Shown here in pieces: positions 10,111 to 21,858 of a stretch of DNA of 64,000 nt; within the stretch, counting starts at the first letter, position 1; every line of letters starts with the position of its first letter. The notes under the pieces are model-generated. The model searched no databases, was not told where the DNA came from, and saw only the letters and a program-made list of their open reading frames with translations. Made by a program: the position numbers and the translations under genes. The stretch covers positions 269,088-333,087 of the forward strand of contig JAIEMJ010000001.1 in assembly GCA_019752335.1 (NCBI GenBank), given 5' to 3'. This stretch comes from Bryobacteraceae bacterium. GTDB lineage: Bacteria; Acidobacteriota; Terriglobia; Bryobacterales; Bryobacteraceae.

Positions 10111-10547
10111 CGCCGGAAGAGGCGGGAGACCACTGGCGTGTTAAAGCGGCCAAGGTAGCGTAGCAAAGCCCACACCAGGCGATTCTCCACCCGGTAGGCG
10201 GGCAGCGGTTCCACCAGCACGGACATCCGCACATCGTCGCGTTGCAAGCCCGCGCGGTAGGCGGCCCCAACGTCGCTCGGGACGCAGATGGAGCAGCACG
10301 TGGCGTCGCCTAAGCGGCAGATGGCGTCGACCGTGACTCCCAAGCCTTGGTCAAAGCCGGCGCGGAAATAGGAGCGCGCCACCATTGCCGCGAGGGTGGG
10401 GTTCGGCAAGTGGACATACCAGCGGCGACGGTAATAAACCACGTGGCCAGGCTGGACCCACAAAATCCGAGAGGGATAACCCTCCTCGGAGAGCAACCGG
10501 CTCATTTCATGAACCGACGCCTCAAAGGTGTGCTTGAGGGATAACAC
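10107..10547 (-). CDS. Hypothetical protein, 146 aa
   Basis: Not recognised. The product is soluble and compact, with a Trp/Tyr-rich patch (VVYYRRRWYVHLPNP) and a Cys-rich string CRLGDATCCSIC in the middle that could bind a metal. Ends with an Arg-rich tail. It is convergent with the NtrC-type gene, overlapping its end by 4 bases. Coding is supported by the absence of a better frame and by codon use like its neighbours. Confidence 0.55.
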   Translation of the reverse strand: MLSLKHTFEASVHEMSRLLSEEGYPSRILWVQPGHVVYYRRRWYVHLPNPTLAAMVARSYFRAGFDQGLGVTVDAICRLGDATCCSICVPSDVGAAYRAGLQRDDVRMSVLVEPLPAYRVENRLVWALLRYLGRFNTPVVSRLFRR

Positions 10548-10603
10548 GGGGGAAGTGCTAAGGTCACTCTCGTTGTATCCTGTTTAACCGCGCTTTGCAA
10601 GCA

Positions 10604-12334
<1,731 letters not shown>

Positions 12335-12338
12335 CGGC

Positions 12339-12860
12339 CTAAGCGACTTCAATCTCGGCGGGCGCCAGGATGTCGGTCTTCTGGTGCGCGAACAGCGGCG
12401 GCAGGTCCGTCTTGGTCACCCGCCAGCCCTTGTGGCGCAGCGTGCCACCGGCGGCCTTGCCATCGGCGGGGACGTTGCCCAGCAGCTTCACCGCGGCCGG
12501 ATCCTTGCTGGCGATCTTGGCGTAGGTGCCTTCCACGCCGTCAATGACGGGCGAGAATTGCAGATAGCGTTCCAGCGTCTGCCGGCTCTGCTCATGTACG
12601 CCGCGGACAGCGGCGCCGATTTGCTCGTCCGTGTAAGGGGCGATGTTCTCCATCAGGAAGTCCACCAGGCGGGCGTCGCGTTGGAGGATGCCGAGAATCT
12701 GCAGGGCGCCGTCGCCGGGGCCGACGGTCTCCTTCGGCTTTTCCACCACCTTTGGCTTGCTATCGCGGCGGACCCAACCCAGGGCCGCGGCGACGTCTTC
12801 GGGAATTTCGTTCTTGAACAGGATGCCAAAAAATGCGCTGAACGCGTAACCAATACTCAA
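12339..12860 (-). CDS. DUF2760 domain-containing protein
   Basis: 173 aa. Almost the whole product fits the DUF2760 pattern: a short N-terminal hydrophobic stretch, a charged linker, then ALQILGILQRDARLVDFL, IAPYTDEQIGAAVR and a C-terminal segment with GTLRHKGWRV. Biochemical function unknown. Directly upstream of the divergent Hsp70 gene, with which it is probably co-expressed. Confidence 0.85.
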   Translation of the reverse strand: MSIGYAFSAFFGILFKNEIPEDVAAALGWVRRDSKPKVVEKPKETVGPGDGALQILGILQRDARLVDFLMENIAPYTDEQIGAAVRGVHEQSRQTLERYLQFSPVIDGVEGTYAKIASKDPAAVKLLGNVPADGKAAGGTLRHKGWRVTKTDLPPLFAHQKTDILAPAEIEVA

Positions 12861-12878
12861 CAGGAGCCTCCAAACCTA

Positions 12879-13700
12879 TTAGGATAGCGCTTCCCGGCGA
12901 ATCCGTTGCGCGCCGCTGTAGATATTGAAGCGGCCGTCCCGCAGAAACCCCACCAGCGTCATTCCAGCGGACTCGGCCAACTCGACGGCTAAGCTCGATG
13001 GCGCCCCCACCGCCGCCATCAGCGGCACGCGCGCCATCGCCGCCTTTTGGACGAGTTCGAAGCCCGCCCGGCCGCTTACCAGCAGGATTCGCTCGCCGAG
13101 CGAACGCCCCGCTAGCCACTCGTCGCCGATGAGTTTGTCGACGGCGTTGTGCCGTCCCACGTCCTCAAAGCTCGCCAGGAATTCTCCCGCCGCCGAGAAC
13201 AGCGCCGCCGCGTGTACCGCGCCCGTCGCGGTAAAGCCCGGCTGTCGCTCCGCCAACCGCGCGGGCAAGCTAAGCAGGGTTTCCGCGTCAAACACGCGGT
13301 CGCTCAACGGTATCTCCGGCAGTCGCGCCGCCACCTGCTCGATGGAGGCTTTGCCGCACATCCCACAGCTCGAGGCGGCGTAAGTCAGCCGCTCCAGCCG
13401 CTTCCAATCGATCTCCACGCCCTCTGCCAGGTCTACTCGCCACACATTCGGCAGCGCCGCATCCCAAGCCGCAATCGAGTCGATCTGCGCGGGCGCGGTA
13501 AGAATTCCCTCGGTAAACAAGAAGCCCGCCGCCAAGGCGGCATCGTCGCCGGGCGTCCGCATGGTCACCACCGCGTTCCGGTAAACCCGCGTCGCTCCCC
13601 GCCAAGCGCCAATCCGAATCTCGAGCGGTTCCTCAATGGCCAGGATATCGTCACCGGGTTCCAGCGAGCCTTGGCGATAGCGGACGATCTCGGTGCGCAT
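12879..13700 (-). CDS. fdhD: Formate dehydrogenase accessory sulfurtransferase FdhD
   Basis: 273 aa. Signature CGMCG near residue 110 (ASSCGMCGKAS) carries the cysteines that transfer sulfur from a cysteine desulfurase to the molybdenum cofactor. GRHNAVDKLIG and LLVSGRAGFELVQKA are also family motifs. It acts in the cytoplasm on formate dehydrogenase-like enzymes; the YdeP-type oxidoreductase at 48-50 kb is a possible client in the same window. Confidence 0.94.
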   Translation of the reverse strand: MRTEIVRYRQGSLEPGDDILAIEEPLEIRIGAWRGATRVYRNAVVTMRTPGDDAALAAGFLFTEGILTAPAQIDSIAAWDAALPNVWRVDLAEGVEIDWKRLERLTYAASSCGMCGKASIEQVAARLPEIPLSDRVFDAETLLSLPARLAERQPGFTATGAVHAAALFSAAGEFLASFEDVGRHNAVDKLIGDEWLAGRSLGERILLVSGRAGFELVQKAAMARVPLMAAVGAPSSLAVELAESAGMTLVGFLRDGRFNIYSGAQRIRREALS

Positions 13701-13703
13701 GGC

Positions 13704-14012
13704 TTACGATAGCGTGCTTTGCGCCTCCTTCGCTTCCCGGAAACAAAGGTAGACGAGCGGACCAAACGAACCCGCCAGCAGAGTCAGTAATACGAATGGC
13801 CAAGCGGCAAGCCGATGGCGCCTGGCGTCGTGGACCATCCACACGCACGTAAGAACGGCCAGGATCACCAGATCGGTGAAGACTTGCGCGCCTCCCCAAC
13901 TCCGAAAGTGCGGCGCGATGATGCCCCAAACGCCGCCCTCGAGGAGAGCTAACGTTGTGAGCACCCCGAAGGCAAGAGTCACCAGGAATAACGCGATGAG
14001 TTTTTTCGACAT
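13704..14012 (-). CDS. Small membrane protein, DUF2834-like
   Basis: 102 aa with about three hydrophobic segments (residues 5-25, 45-62, 70-90). The MVHDARRH loop and LAGSFGPLVYLCF end resemble DUF2834 proteins of unknown function. Three bases upstream of fdhD on the same strand. Confidence 0.6.
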   Translation of the reverse strand: MSKKLIALFLVTLAFGVLTTLALLEGGVWGIIAPHFRSWGGAQVFTDLVILAVLTCVWMVHDARRHRLAAWPFVLLTLLAGSFGPLVYLCFREAKEAQSTLS

Positions 14013-14095
14013 GATTCAGGATGCTTGCCGCATGAGCGCGCCGCAATTACCTGAGAGGTTATTGAAAGCCTTTGCCGGGCGGACGATAATCGTCC

Positions 14096-14881
14096 GTGAC
14101 CGTAAGTTTTCCCCAATTGCTGAGAAGCTGGCGACAGAAGCGACGGCTGTCGCAGTTGGACCTCGCGCTGACGGCCGGTGTCTCGCAGCGGCATCTGAGT
14201 TTTCTCGAATCCGGCCGGGCCCAGCCCAGCCGGCGCATGATCCTACAACTCAGTGAGAGCCTTGCGGTGCCTTTGCGCGATCGCAATAGATGGCTGACCG
14301 CCGCGGGCTTTGCGCCCGTATTCCAGTCGCGCCCCTTCAACGATCCACGCATGGAGCAGGTGATGGCTGCCGTACGCATGATGCTGGCCAACCATGAACC
14401 ATTTCCTGCCGTGGCCCTCGACCGGGCCTGGAACATTCGCTTGGCCAACCCATCTTTTGAGCGCTTAGGCGCGCTGTTCGGCGCTGAGGTCTGGGCGCGC
14501 GTGGGGGGTGAACAGCCGAATCTGATGCGGCTGTTCTTTCATCGCGCCGGAATCCGGCCCTTTGTGTCGAACTGGCCGTCGATTGCGCCGCTGCTGTGGC
14601 AGCGCGCCCAACGCGAGGCTGACAGTCTGGGCGGGGAGGAGATGAAGGCGGTGCTGGCCGAGTTGACGCCGCATCAGGATCACGGAGTGCTGTGGTTGGG
14701 GGAGGACGCGGCGTTGGTACCGGTGCTGCCGCTCGAAATCGTCAAGGATGGCCAGAGGCTTTCGCTCTTCAGCGTGATCTCCACGTTCGGCACTGCGCAG
14801 GACGTCACGGCTGACGAACTGCGGATCGAGTGCTTTTTTCCCGCCGACGGGGTTACCGAACAGCAATTCCGGCTGGGCTAA
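14096..14881 (+). CDS. XRE family regulator with MmyB-like C-terminal domain
   Basis: 261 aa from a GTG start. N-terminal HTH (SWRQKRRLSQLDLALTAGVS, then SFLESGRAQPS) followed by a PAS-like ligand domain of the MmyB type (EPFPAVALDRAWNIRLANP, FHRAGIRPFVSNWP). Members often regulate adjacent oxidoreductases, but none is next to this gene. Convergent with the DinB gene, overlapping its end by 4 bases. Effector unknown. Confidence 0.85.
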   Translation: MTVSFPQLLRSWRQKRRLSQLDLALTAGVSQRHLSFLESGRAQPSRRMILQLSESLAVPLRDRNRWLTAAGFAPVFQSRPFNDPRMEQVMAAVRMMLANHEPFPAVALDRAWNIRLANPSFERLGALFGAEVWARVGGEQPNLMRLFFHRAGIRPFVSNWPSIAPLLWQRAQREADSLGGEEMKAVLAELTPHQDHGVLWLGEDAALVPVLPLEIVKDGQRLSLFSVISTFGTAQDVTADELRIECFFPADGVTEQQFRLG

Positions 14882-15417
14882 CGCCGGCTCGCCGGCGGAA
14901 TTACGCCGTTCATACGCGCGTAGATCACCATCTGCCCGTAGTGATCGAAGCTATGCCACACCGGGATCGACGCCATGGCCGCTCGCGGCGACTTGCTCTT
15001 CGGGCTGAATGCGTTCGGGATCATCTCCGTCAGGCTCGCCTCGGTCAACTGCCGCATGGCCTTGTGGGTATACGCGAAGGACTCCTTGACGAACTTCACC
15101 ACCTCGGCCTTCGTCTTCACCGACGCCGGACCATTCTCGTTTTCGCCCATATCCACCGGATTCTTCTCGCCCAGCATCGTGCTGGCCACCAGATAATTCA
15201 CCGATGCGATATGCATCGCCTGTTGCGCGAAGGTCCGCGCGCCCTTGAACTCGCCCTCTTTCGGGGCAAAGCCAAACTTGCCTTCCGGCATCGCCTCCAC
15301 CAGGGGCACCAATTCGGATTCAATGGTGGACAAGTCGCCATCGTAGACCTTGGCGATCACATTCATCGGCGCCTGCGCCCACAGCGCGACGGATAGAGTA
15401 AAGAGCAGCATTCGCAT
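14878..15417 (-). CDS. DinB family protein, probably exported
   Basis: 179 aa. An N-terminal hydrophobic stretch ending WAQAP looks like a signal peptide. The rest is a four-helix DinB-like bundle with candidate metal histidines in QQAMHIASVNYL, FAYTHKAMRQL and VWHSFDHYGQMVIYARMNG, the last being the best family tag. Such proteins are metal-dependent, some act as thiol transferases; the substrate here is unknown. Confidence 0.8.
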   Translation of the reverse strand: MRMLLFTLSVALWAQAPMNVIAKVYDGDLSTIESELVPLVEAMPEGKFGFAPKEGEFKGARTFAQQAMHIASVNYLVASTMLGEKNPVDMGENENGPASVKTKAEVVKFVKESFAYTHKAMRQLTEASLTEMIPNAFSPKSKSPRAAMASIPVWHSFDHYGQMVIYARMNGVIPPASRR

Positions 15418-15509
15418 GAGGCTATCGTACCTCCTGAGCCGACCAGGGCTTCGGGGCTGGAGGGCGGTGAGGTGAGTCTCCTTGGTAGTAAACTCAAGAA
15501 GGTGCTATC

Positions 15510-15794
15510 TTGACAACCTTTCCGGCCAGTGTCGTTTTGGATGCAGAAGTCTCCGACCGGATTGAACGTTTGCGTACGGAGTACGCGAGCCATCCCCTGG
15601 TGCGCGGAATCGATTTCCGCATCGGTCGTGACTGGACCGACGACCCCTCCGTATTCATTGAAGTGAAGGTCACCGGCGAAGGCGAAGCTAGTCCGGAGTT
15701 TTTGAAGTTGGCTCAAGAAATCCGGCATGACTTGTTTCGCCTCGTTCGAACCGAAGAAATCGGTCTTCATTCCTATCTCCATTTCGTGAATTAA
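15510..15794 (+). CDS. Small protein upstream of HEPN gene
   Basis: 94 aa from a TTG start with GAAGGTG just upstream as a ribosome site. Predicted alpha/beta, acidic; not recognised. It ends 10 bases before the HEPN gene, so the pair is one unit and resembles a toxin-antitoxin arrangement in which this would be the small partner. That role is inferred from position only. Confidence 0.6.
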   Translation: MTTFPASVVLDAEVSDRIERLRTEYASHPLVRGIDFRIGRDWTDDPSVFIEVKVTGEGEASPEFLKLAQEIRHDLFRLVRTEEIGLHSYLHFVN

Positions 15795-15804
15795 ACCGTC
15801 GCCC

Positions 15805-16296
15805 ATGGTCACCACTCTACCTGAGCAACTCCTGGCTCAGGCTGAGCATCAAGTCCAGGTCTGGCCGGCCACCGAAGCCAGTCTGCGCCGGGCTGTTTCG
15901 ACAGCGTATTACGCGCTTTTCCATCTGCTGATTCGCAGCGCCGTTTTCGCCTGGGCACATGCCGAGCAGCGAGCGCAATTGGCTCGAATGTTCGATCATC
16001 GACGGATGAAGGAGGCCTCGGTCATCATCCTGAAGCAAATAAAGATGAAAAATTCGGAGCCTGCGACGCTGGATGAGGTTGTTCGCATGCGGTTATGGAT
16101 CGTGGCTGAGGCATTCGTTGAACTTCAGGAGTTGCGGCACCGCGCCGACTATGACCTTGCAGCGCCATTTGACCAGCTAACGGCGGCGGCCAGCGTTGCG
16201 TTGGCAGGCGAGGCCTTCAAAGCCTGGGTGGAGATTAAGGATGAGCCGCTCTCCCAGCGCTATTTGTATTCCTTACTATTCAAGGAACGATCCTAA
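15805..16296 (+). CDS. HEPN-like domain protein
   Basis: 163 aa, all helical. ASLRRAVSTAYYALFHLLI near residues 26-44 and ELRHRADYDL near 108-117 match the conserved helices of the HEPN superfamily, many of which are RNases acting in toxin-antitoxin and abortive-infection systems. The usual compact R-x4-6-H motif is not clear, so catalysis is uncertain. Coupled to the 94-aa gene upstream. Confidence 0.7.
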   Translation: MVTTLPEQLLAQAEHQVQVWPATEASLRRAVSTAYYALFHLLIRSAVFAWAHAEQRAQLARMFDHRRMKEASVIILKQIKMKNSEPATLDEVVRMRLWIVAEAFVELQELRHRADYDLAAPFDQLTAAASVALAGEAFKAWVEIKDEPLSQRYLYSLLFKERS

Positions 16297-16303
16297 CGGG
16301 AAG

Positions 16304-17050
16304 TTATACCGGGTTTCTGGTGGACGGCCCCGGAGTAACGAGATGGGCCATCAGATGGAGTAGCTCTTGAACCGGTAACTGTTCCGCCCGCAGCCCTGCC
16401 TCGGGGCGATCTTCAATCGCCGGATAAAGCAGCCGCAGGTTATTGCGCAGCGTTTTGCGTTTGTGCTGAAAGCAGATGCCGAGGAAGCGCTTGACGGCGT
16501 CGAAATCGGACGGGCGATTTGGCTTGGGAATCAAGCGGATCACCGCCGAATCCACCTTCGGCGGGGGCGCGAAGGCGTTGGGCGGTACCGTGAAGAGCAG
16601 TTCGACGTGGGCCACCAACTGGGTGATCGCGCTTAAGTAGCCATAGTCGCTCTTGCCGTGCGGCGCGGCGATGCGCTCCGCCACTTCTTTTTGCACCAGG
16701 AATACCGCGGACTGCAGGCCTTCGATCTCCAGCACGCGCTCGATGATCGGCGAAGTGATGTAGTACGGCAGATTGCCCACCACCGAGGTCGCTTCGAAGT
16801 CCTGCAGGTTCACGGTGAGGACGTCCGCCTCGATCACCTCCAGGGCAGGGAAGCGAATCCGCAGGGGCGCGATCAGATGATGGTCGATCTCCACGGCCAC
16901 CAGTCGCTCGCACTGGGGCAGCAGATGCGCGGTGAGCGCACCCCGGCCGGGCCCGATCTCGAGCACTTTGCCATCTTTTGCGCAGGCCTCCGCGATACGC
17001 GCCAACACTTCGGCGTCGCGGAGAAAGTGTTGCCCGAACTTACGCGGCAT
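16304..17050 (-). CDS. rsmA: 16S rRNA dimethyladenosine transferase
   Basis: 248 aa. KFGQHFLRD at the N-terminus, the SAM-binding motif VLEIGPGRGALT and the catalytic VVGNLPYYITSP are all present, so this is KsgA/RsmA, which dimethylates two adjacent adenosines near the 3' end of 16S rRNA. Start and upstream stop share one base (TAATG), indicating coupling to the membrane gene upstream. Confidence 0.96.
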   Translation of the reverse strand: MPRKFGQHFLRDAEVLARIAEACAKDGKVLEIGPGRGALTAHLLPQCERLVAVEIDHHLIAPLRIRFPALEVIEADVLTVNLQDFEATSVVGNLPYYITSPIIERVLEIEGLQSAVFLVQKEVAERIAAPHGKSDYGYLSAITQLVAHVELLFTVPPNAFAPPPKVDSAVIRLIPKPNRPSDFDAVKRFLGICFQHKRKTLRNNLRLLYPAIEDRPEAGLRAEQLPVQELLHLMAHLVTPGPSTRNPV

Positions 17051-17622
17051 TAACCGCGCACGTCGATGTGGCCACGCCGGAACGACAGGCGGACCTTGCC
17101 GGGAATCGGCTGGCCGAACGAAGTCGCCGGCACGAATTCGGCGAACAGCAGCGCGGCGTCGATCTTGTTCTTCAACTGCTTGTCGTTCTGAATCGGCACG
17201 CCGCCGTCGACAAAGCGATAGTCGAGCACACGGCCGGATTCGTCGATCGTCAGGTCGATCACCACTTCTTCGGTGTCGAGCGGGAAGAGCCCCATGTTCT
17301 TGAACGACGCCTCGGTGTAGAGCACGGTCGGCACGTCGAAGGTGCTGGCGTGCGCCGAAGTCGGATAGTTCATCGCCGTCACGGTGAACAGCACGATCGC
17401 CGCCGCCAAGCCGCCCATGGTGGGGATGGCCAGCGGACGCGCCAGATTCTCAAAGAGCAGCCAGGCACGGCTGCGATAGTGCGCCACCGTGGTCTGCAAC
17501 GTCGCGAAGATGCTGCGGCGCGTACGTTCGCGCGAAGCGAGCACGCGCAGGCGGGTGGACAAATCGCCGGGCGCGACGCGCTTCGGCAGGGAGCGCAGAG
17601 CCGATTCGATTACTGGTTCCAT
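17050..17622 (-). CDS. Single-span membrane protein with TonB-C-like domain, putative sigma partner
   Basis: 190 aa from the ATG at 17622; a longer reading begins inside the sigma gene. Cytoplasmic N-terminus rich in Arg (RLRVLASRERTRRS), one membrane segment near residues 70-86, then a periplasmic region (VVIDLTIDESGRVLDYRF, FVPATSFGQPIPGKVRLSF) that resembles a TonB C-terminal domain. The ATG shares a base with the sigma factor stop (TGATG), so it sits where an anti-sigma factor is expected. No zinc-finger anti-sigma motif is visible. Confidence 0.6.
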   Translation of the reverse strand: MEPVIESALRSLPKRVAPGDLSTRLRVLASRERTRRSIFATLQTTVAHYRSRAWLLFENLARPLAIPTMGGLAAAIVLFTVTAMNYPTSAHASTFDVPTVLYTEASFKNMGLFPLDTEEVVIDLTIDESGRVLDYRFVDGGVPIQNDKQLKNKIDAALLFAEFVPATSFGQPIPGKVRLSFRRGHIDVRG

Positions 17623-18290
17623 CACGAGTTTCCTCCCGCCGGGGCCCATACCATCGCCGGTGCCGCTTCCTCGGCCACCAGTTGCTTACGCACCGCTTCG
17701 CGGCCACGCAAGATCCGGGACTTCACCGTCCCCAGGTTCGTATCCAGAATGGAAGCAATCTCCTCGTAGCTCAGTTCTTCGATATCGCGCAGGATCACGG
17801 CGGCCCGGAACACCGGCTTCACCTCCTGCAGCGCGGCTTCAATCCGCTCGCGCGTTTCGTGGTCCAAGGTCATCTGAAACGGCGACGGACCCGCGTCCGG
17901 AATCACGTCCATGTAGCTCAACGTTTGCTCGTCGCCCGACTCCAGCGCCGTCTCCTGCTGGCGGTGACGGCGAAACCAACGCCGCTGGTTGTAGCTCTCG
18001 TGCACCGCGATGCGGTAAATCCACGTCTTTAACGAGCAATCGCCGCGGAAGCCATCTACCTTGCGGAAAACTTTGAGAAAGACCTCTTGCACGACATCCG
18101 CCGACTCGCTGGGGTCGTTGAGCAGGCGGTAGACGAGGTTGTACACCGGATGCTCGAAGCGTTGAATCAGCTCCTCGTAGGCCATTTCCTCGTTGGCGCG
18201 TAAGCGCTCAATCAGTAAGGCGTCCTGGGCGTTGTCTGGCTGTCCGGATCCGGAAAAGCCAAGAATCGAATTGAGGGGCGCATTCGGCAT
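17622..18290 (-). CDS. ECF RNA polymerase sigma factor, RpoE-like
   Basis: 222 aa. Sigma region 2 (YEELIQRFEHPVYNLVYRLL, then ADVVQEVFLKVFRKVDGF) and region 4 (RAAVILRDIEELSYEEIASI followed by GTVKSRILRGREAVRKQL) are complete. Directs polymerase to envelope or stress promoters. Coupled to the membrane protein gene downstream. Confidence 0.93.
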   Translation of the reverse strand: MPNAPLNSILGFSGSGQPDNAQDALLIERLRANEEMAYEELIQRFEHPVYNLVYRLLNDPSESADVVQEVFLKVFRKVDGFRGDCSLKTWIYRIAVHESYNQRRWFRRHRQQETALESGDEQTLSYMDVIPDAGPSPFQMTLDHETRERIEAALQEVKPVFRAAVILRDIEELSYEEIASILDTNLGTVKSRILRGREAVRKQLVAEEAAPAMVWAPAGGNS

Positions 18291-18353
18291 CGAATTTACC
18301 TCAGTCTACACCTGTTTGAGTAGACACCGGCCCCAGGGGAAAGGTTCCGGACT

Positions 18354-18857
18354 TTACGCGCGCCCGATCATTTTCTTGGTGGCGATCTTCGGATTGGCCA
18401 GTTGCGGCGCCCCGGCCGTGGTGGCCGTCTCGAGCGAACGGGTGCTAAACACGCTGCAAGCCTTGGCCAGCTTCTGAATGTCGCCGCCGTCTTCCACCAC
18501 CATCTCGTGCTCCACCCAATTCGAAAGCGGGATGTTGCGGAAGAACAGACGCTCTTGCAGAATCATCGACTTGCGATTGAGGAAGAGCGACTTCGACTCG
18601 CGCATGTAGTGGCGCTCCTCAACGCGGAAATCCGAGAGGAACTCGTCAAACGACTTGCGTTTGGTCTCCTCCTCGGTCGCGCGGACGCGATCTTCCATGC
18701 TGCGGTGCTGAGAAGTGATGATCGCCCGCGCCTCGGCTAGCGTTTCGCGCTCCTTCGATACCGCGACCTCCATCCGCGACTGCATGATGTAGACCGCCAG
18801 GATCGCGGAGCCGACCGCGATGAAGAGAGGAAAGAATACCCAAAGGAAGCCATCCAT
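18354..18857 (-). CDS. Hypothetical membrane-anchored coiled-coil protein
   Basis: 167 aa. One N-terminal membrane helix (LWVFFPLFIAVGSAILAVYI) then a charged helical stretch with coiled-coil character through about residue 85, a basic middle (KSLFLNRKSMILQERLFFRN) and an Ala/Thr-rich tail. Not assigned to any family. Upstream of the ECF sigma gene but with a 63-base gap. Confidence 0.6.
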   Translation of the reverse strand: MDGFLWVFFPLFIAVGSAILAVYIMQSRMEVAVSKERETLAEARAIITSQHRSMEDRVRATEEETKRKSFDEFLSDFRVEERHYMRESKSLFLNRKSMILQERLFFRNIPLSNWVEHEMVVEDGGDIQKLAKACSVFSTRSLETATTAGAPQLANPKIATKKMIGRA

Positions 18858-18968
18858 AGCTGTAACTATCGGATTGCTGGATGGCTGACTTTAGTCTCCT
18901 CAGAAGGGGGAAAAGCCCCAGCTCATTTGGGGGGCAGAGACCTTACGCGAATGCTATACACTCGGACC

Positions 18969-19547
18969 ATGGCTTCCCTCCTGCCGCTTAGCTTGACCTT
19001 GCTCCTGCAGGGAGCAGCACTTCTTGCCCAAGCCCCCTACACCTTCTCCGACGGCGGCCGGCCGGTCCAATACCGACTGGCCACGGACGAAGTCTTCAGC
19101 CGCGCCGGCCGTGGCGTCCGCTCGACGGCGGGTAGCGAAACGTGGGGCGGCGGACGCATCGTCAAGCTGAGCGAGGGCGAATCGCCCCGCAAGCTCGTCC
19201 AGGCAAATTGGGCGCAGGACCGCAAGTCGCTTGCGCCGGTCTTCTACAGCCTGAGCGACCTTCCTAACGAAACGAGGCTGACCGCGCTTCCCGCCGCCGA
19301 CCGCGCTCGCCGGATGGCGGCGGCGCGTCGCGTGATGACCGGGAAGCTTCTCGTTCATCTCGACAAGTCGCAGCTGGCCAAGCTCGAAGCGACGCATCCG
19401 ACGGGCTCCGAGGCCTCGCCCCTGGAGGGGTGGACTCTGGTCTCCTACGCCGATGCCTTCACCGCGCTCGACGCCGTCGACTGGATGACCCAGCAGGGCG
19501 GCTTCGAGTTTGCCCCCGTCTTTTCGCGCACCATGGCTAAGCGCTAA
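18969..19547 (+). CDS. Hypothetical secreted protein
   Basis: About 192 aa from the ATG at 18969, chosen because it begins directly with a signal peptide (MASLLPLSLTLLLQGAALLA). The mature part has no recognised motif; it is rich in Arg and Ala and ends GGFEFAPVFSRTMAKR. Alone on the plus strand, 45 bases before dodecin. Confidence 0.55.
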   Translation: MASLLPLSLTLLLQGAALLAQAPYTFSDGGRPVQYRLATDEVFSRAGRGVRSTAGSETWGGGRIVKLSEGESPRKLVQANWAQDRKSLAPVFYSLSDLPNETRLTALPAADRARRMAAARRVMTGKLLVHLDKSQLAKLEATHPTGSEASPLEGWTLVSYADAFTALDAVDWMTQQGGFEFAPVFSRTMAKR

Positions 19548-19592
19548 GCGTGGAGCGGGTGCGCTAAAATTGGGCCAAGGAGATCCTTCGAT

Positions 19593-19796
19593 ATGTCAGT
19601 AGCCCGGGTGACAGAAATCATTGCCGGTTCGAAAAAGAGCTTCGCGGATGCGGTGGAAGTCGGCGTAGCCCGCGCTTGCCAGACGCTCGACAACGTCACC
19701 GGTGCTTGGGTGCAGGACCAAAGCGTCGTCGTGGAGAAGAAGAAGATCAAGGAATACCGCGTCACCCTCAAGGTGACTTTCGTCCTCAAAGACTAG
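19593..19796 (+). CDS. Dodecin
   Basis: 67 aa, full length. MSVARVTEIIAGSKKSFADA at the start, GAWVQDQSVV and YRVTLKVTFVL match the dodecin fold, a dodecameric flavin-binding cage that stores or buffers riboflavin or FMN. AAGGAG lies 10-15 bases before the ATG. Convergent with apbE, whose stop it overlaps by 4 bases. Confidence 0.93.
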   Translation: MSVARVTEIIAGSKKSFADAVEVGVARACQTLDNVTGAWVQDQSVVVEKKKIKEYRVTLKVTFVLKD

Positions 19797-20586
19797 ATGT
19801 AGACGACGGCGCCATAACGCCTCGCGACCCGTAATCCCTCCCGGACACCGAGGAGGCACACCACGGTCGCCAGGGCGTCGGCAAGCATCCCACTTGGCGC
19901 GACGACACTGGCTACCACTCCATTGGTGAGCCCGAGGCCGGTGAGAGGGTCCACGATATGCGAGTAACGCTGTCCGTCAAACAGTAAGTATTGTTCGGTG
20001 TCGCCGGACGTCGACGCCGCGCGGCGACGCAGAATCACGGTGCGGTTCACCATCTCCAGCAACACCCGCCATTGGCCGTCGCCGGCCACTAAGTCGCCGC
20101 TGATGGCCACCAGTGCCCGGGTTTCGCCGTTCTGCCGCAACACGCGTAGCGCCTCGTCCCCGGCGTAACCTTTAGCGATCCCGCCGAGGTCTACCCGGCC
20201 CTCGTCCGTGGCTTGGGCCCGCGCGATGGCCGAGGCCGCGGGCAGCACGCCGGACTTCCTCGCCGCCCGCCACAAGTCAAACAGAGCCGTTCGCCTCACG
20301 TCGAAGCGGCCATCGGTCTCCGCACGAAGACGCTCTGCCAACTCCCATGGCGGACGCATGTCGGCGCTCACCCGCCGCGCGTCGAAGCGATTCGCTTCGC
20401 TCTCGGGCTGGTAGTTGGATAAGCGCAGATCGAGGTCATGGATCCGGGCGAAGGCCCGCCCGATGGCCGCTTCGCCGCGCGCCGGATCGCGCGTATCGAG
20501 CTTGATCGTCACCCGCGTGCCCATGTGCGGCTCGCTCACTTCGAGCCGCGTGTAAGCCGCCGCGCTCAGCAGCAGACTTCGCCGCG

Positions 20587-20590
<4 letters not shown>
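19793..20590 (-). CDS. apbE: FAD:protein FMN transferase (ApbE)
   Basis: 265 aa. EPHMGTRVTIKLD, LSNYQPESEANRF, RVDLGGIAKGYAGDEAL and the C-terminal stretch following YSHIVDPLTG are the ApbE signatures. It covalently links FMN to Thr/Ser of target flavoproteins and is periplasmic; the N-terminus (MTRRSLLLSAAAYTRL) fits export, perhaps by the Tat route. Overlaps the upstream haem/FGE gene by 4 bases. Confidence 0.9.
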
Positions 20591-21822
<1,232 letters not shown>

Positions 21823-21858
21823 CTCTCTTCTGATGCTATCGCACGCTATCCTAGCCAG

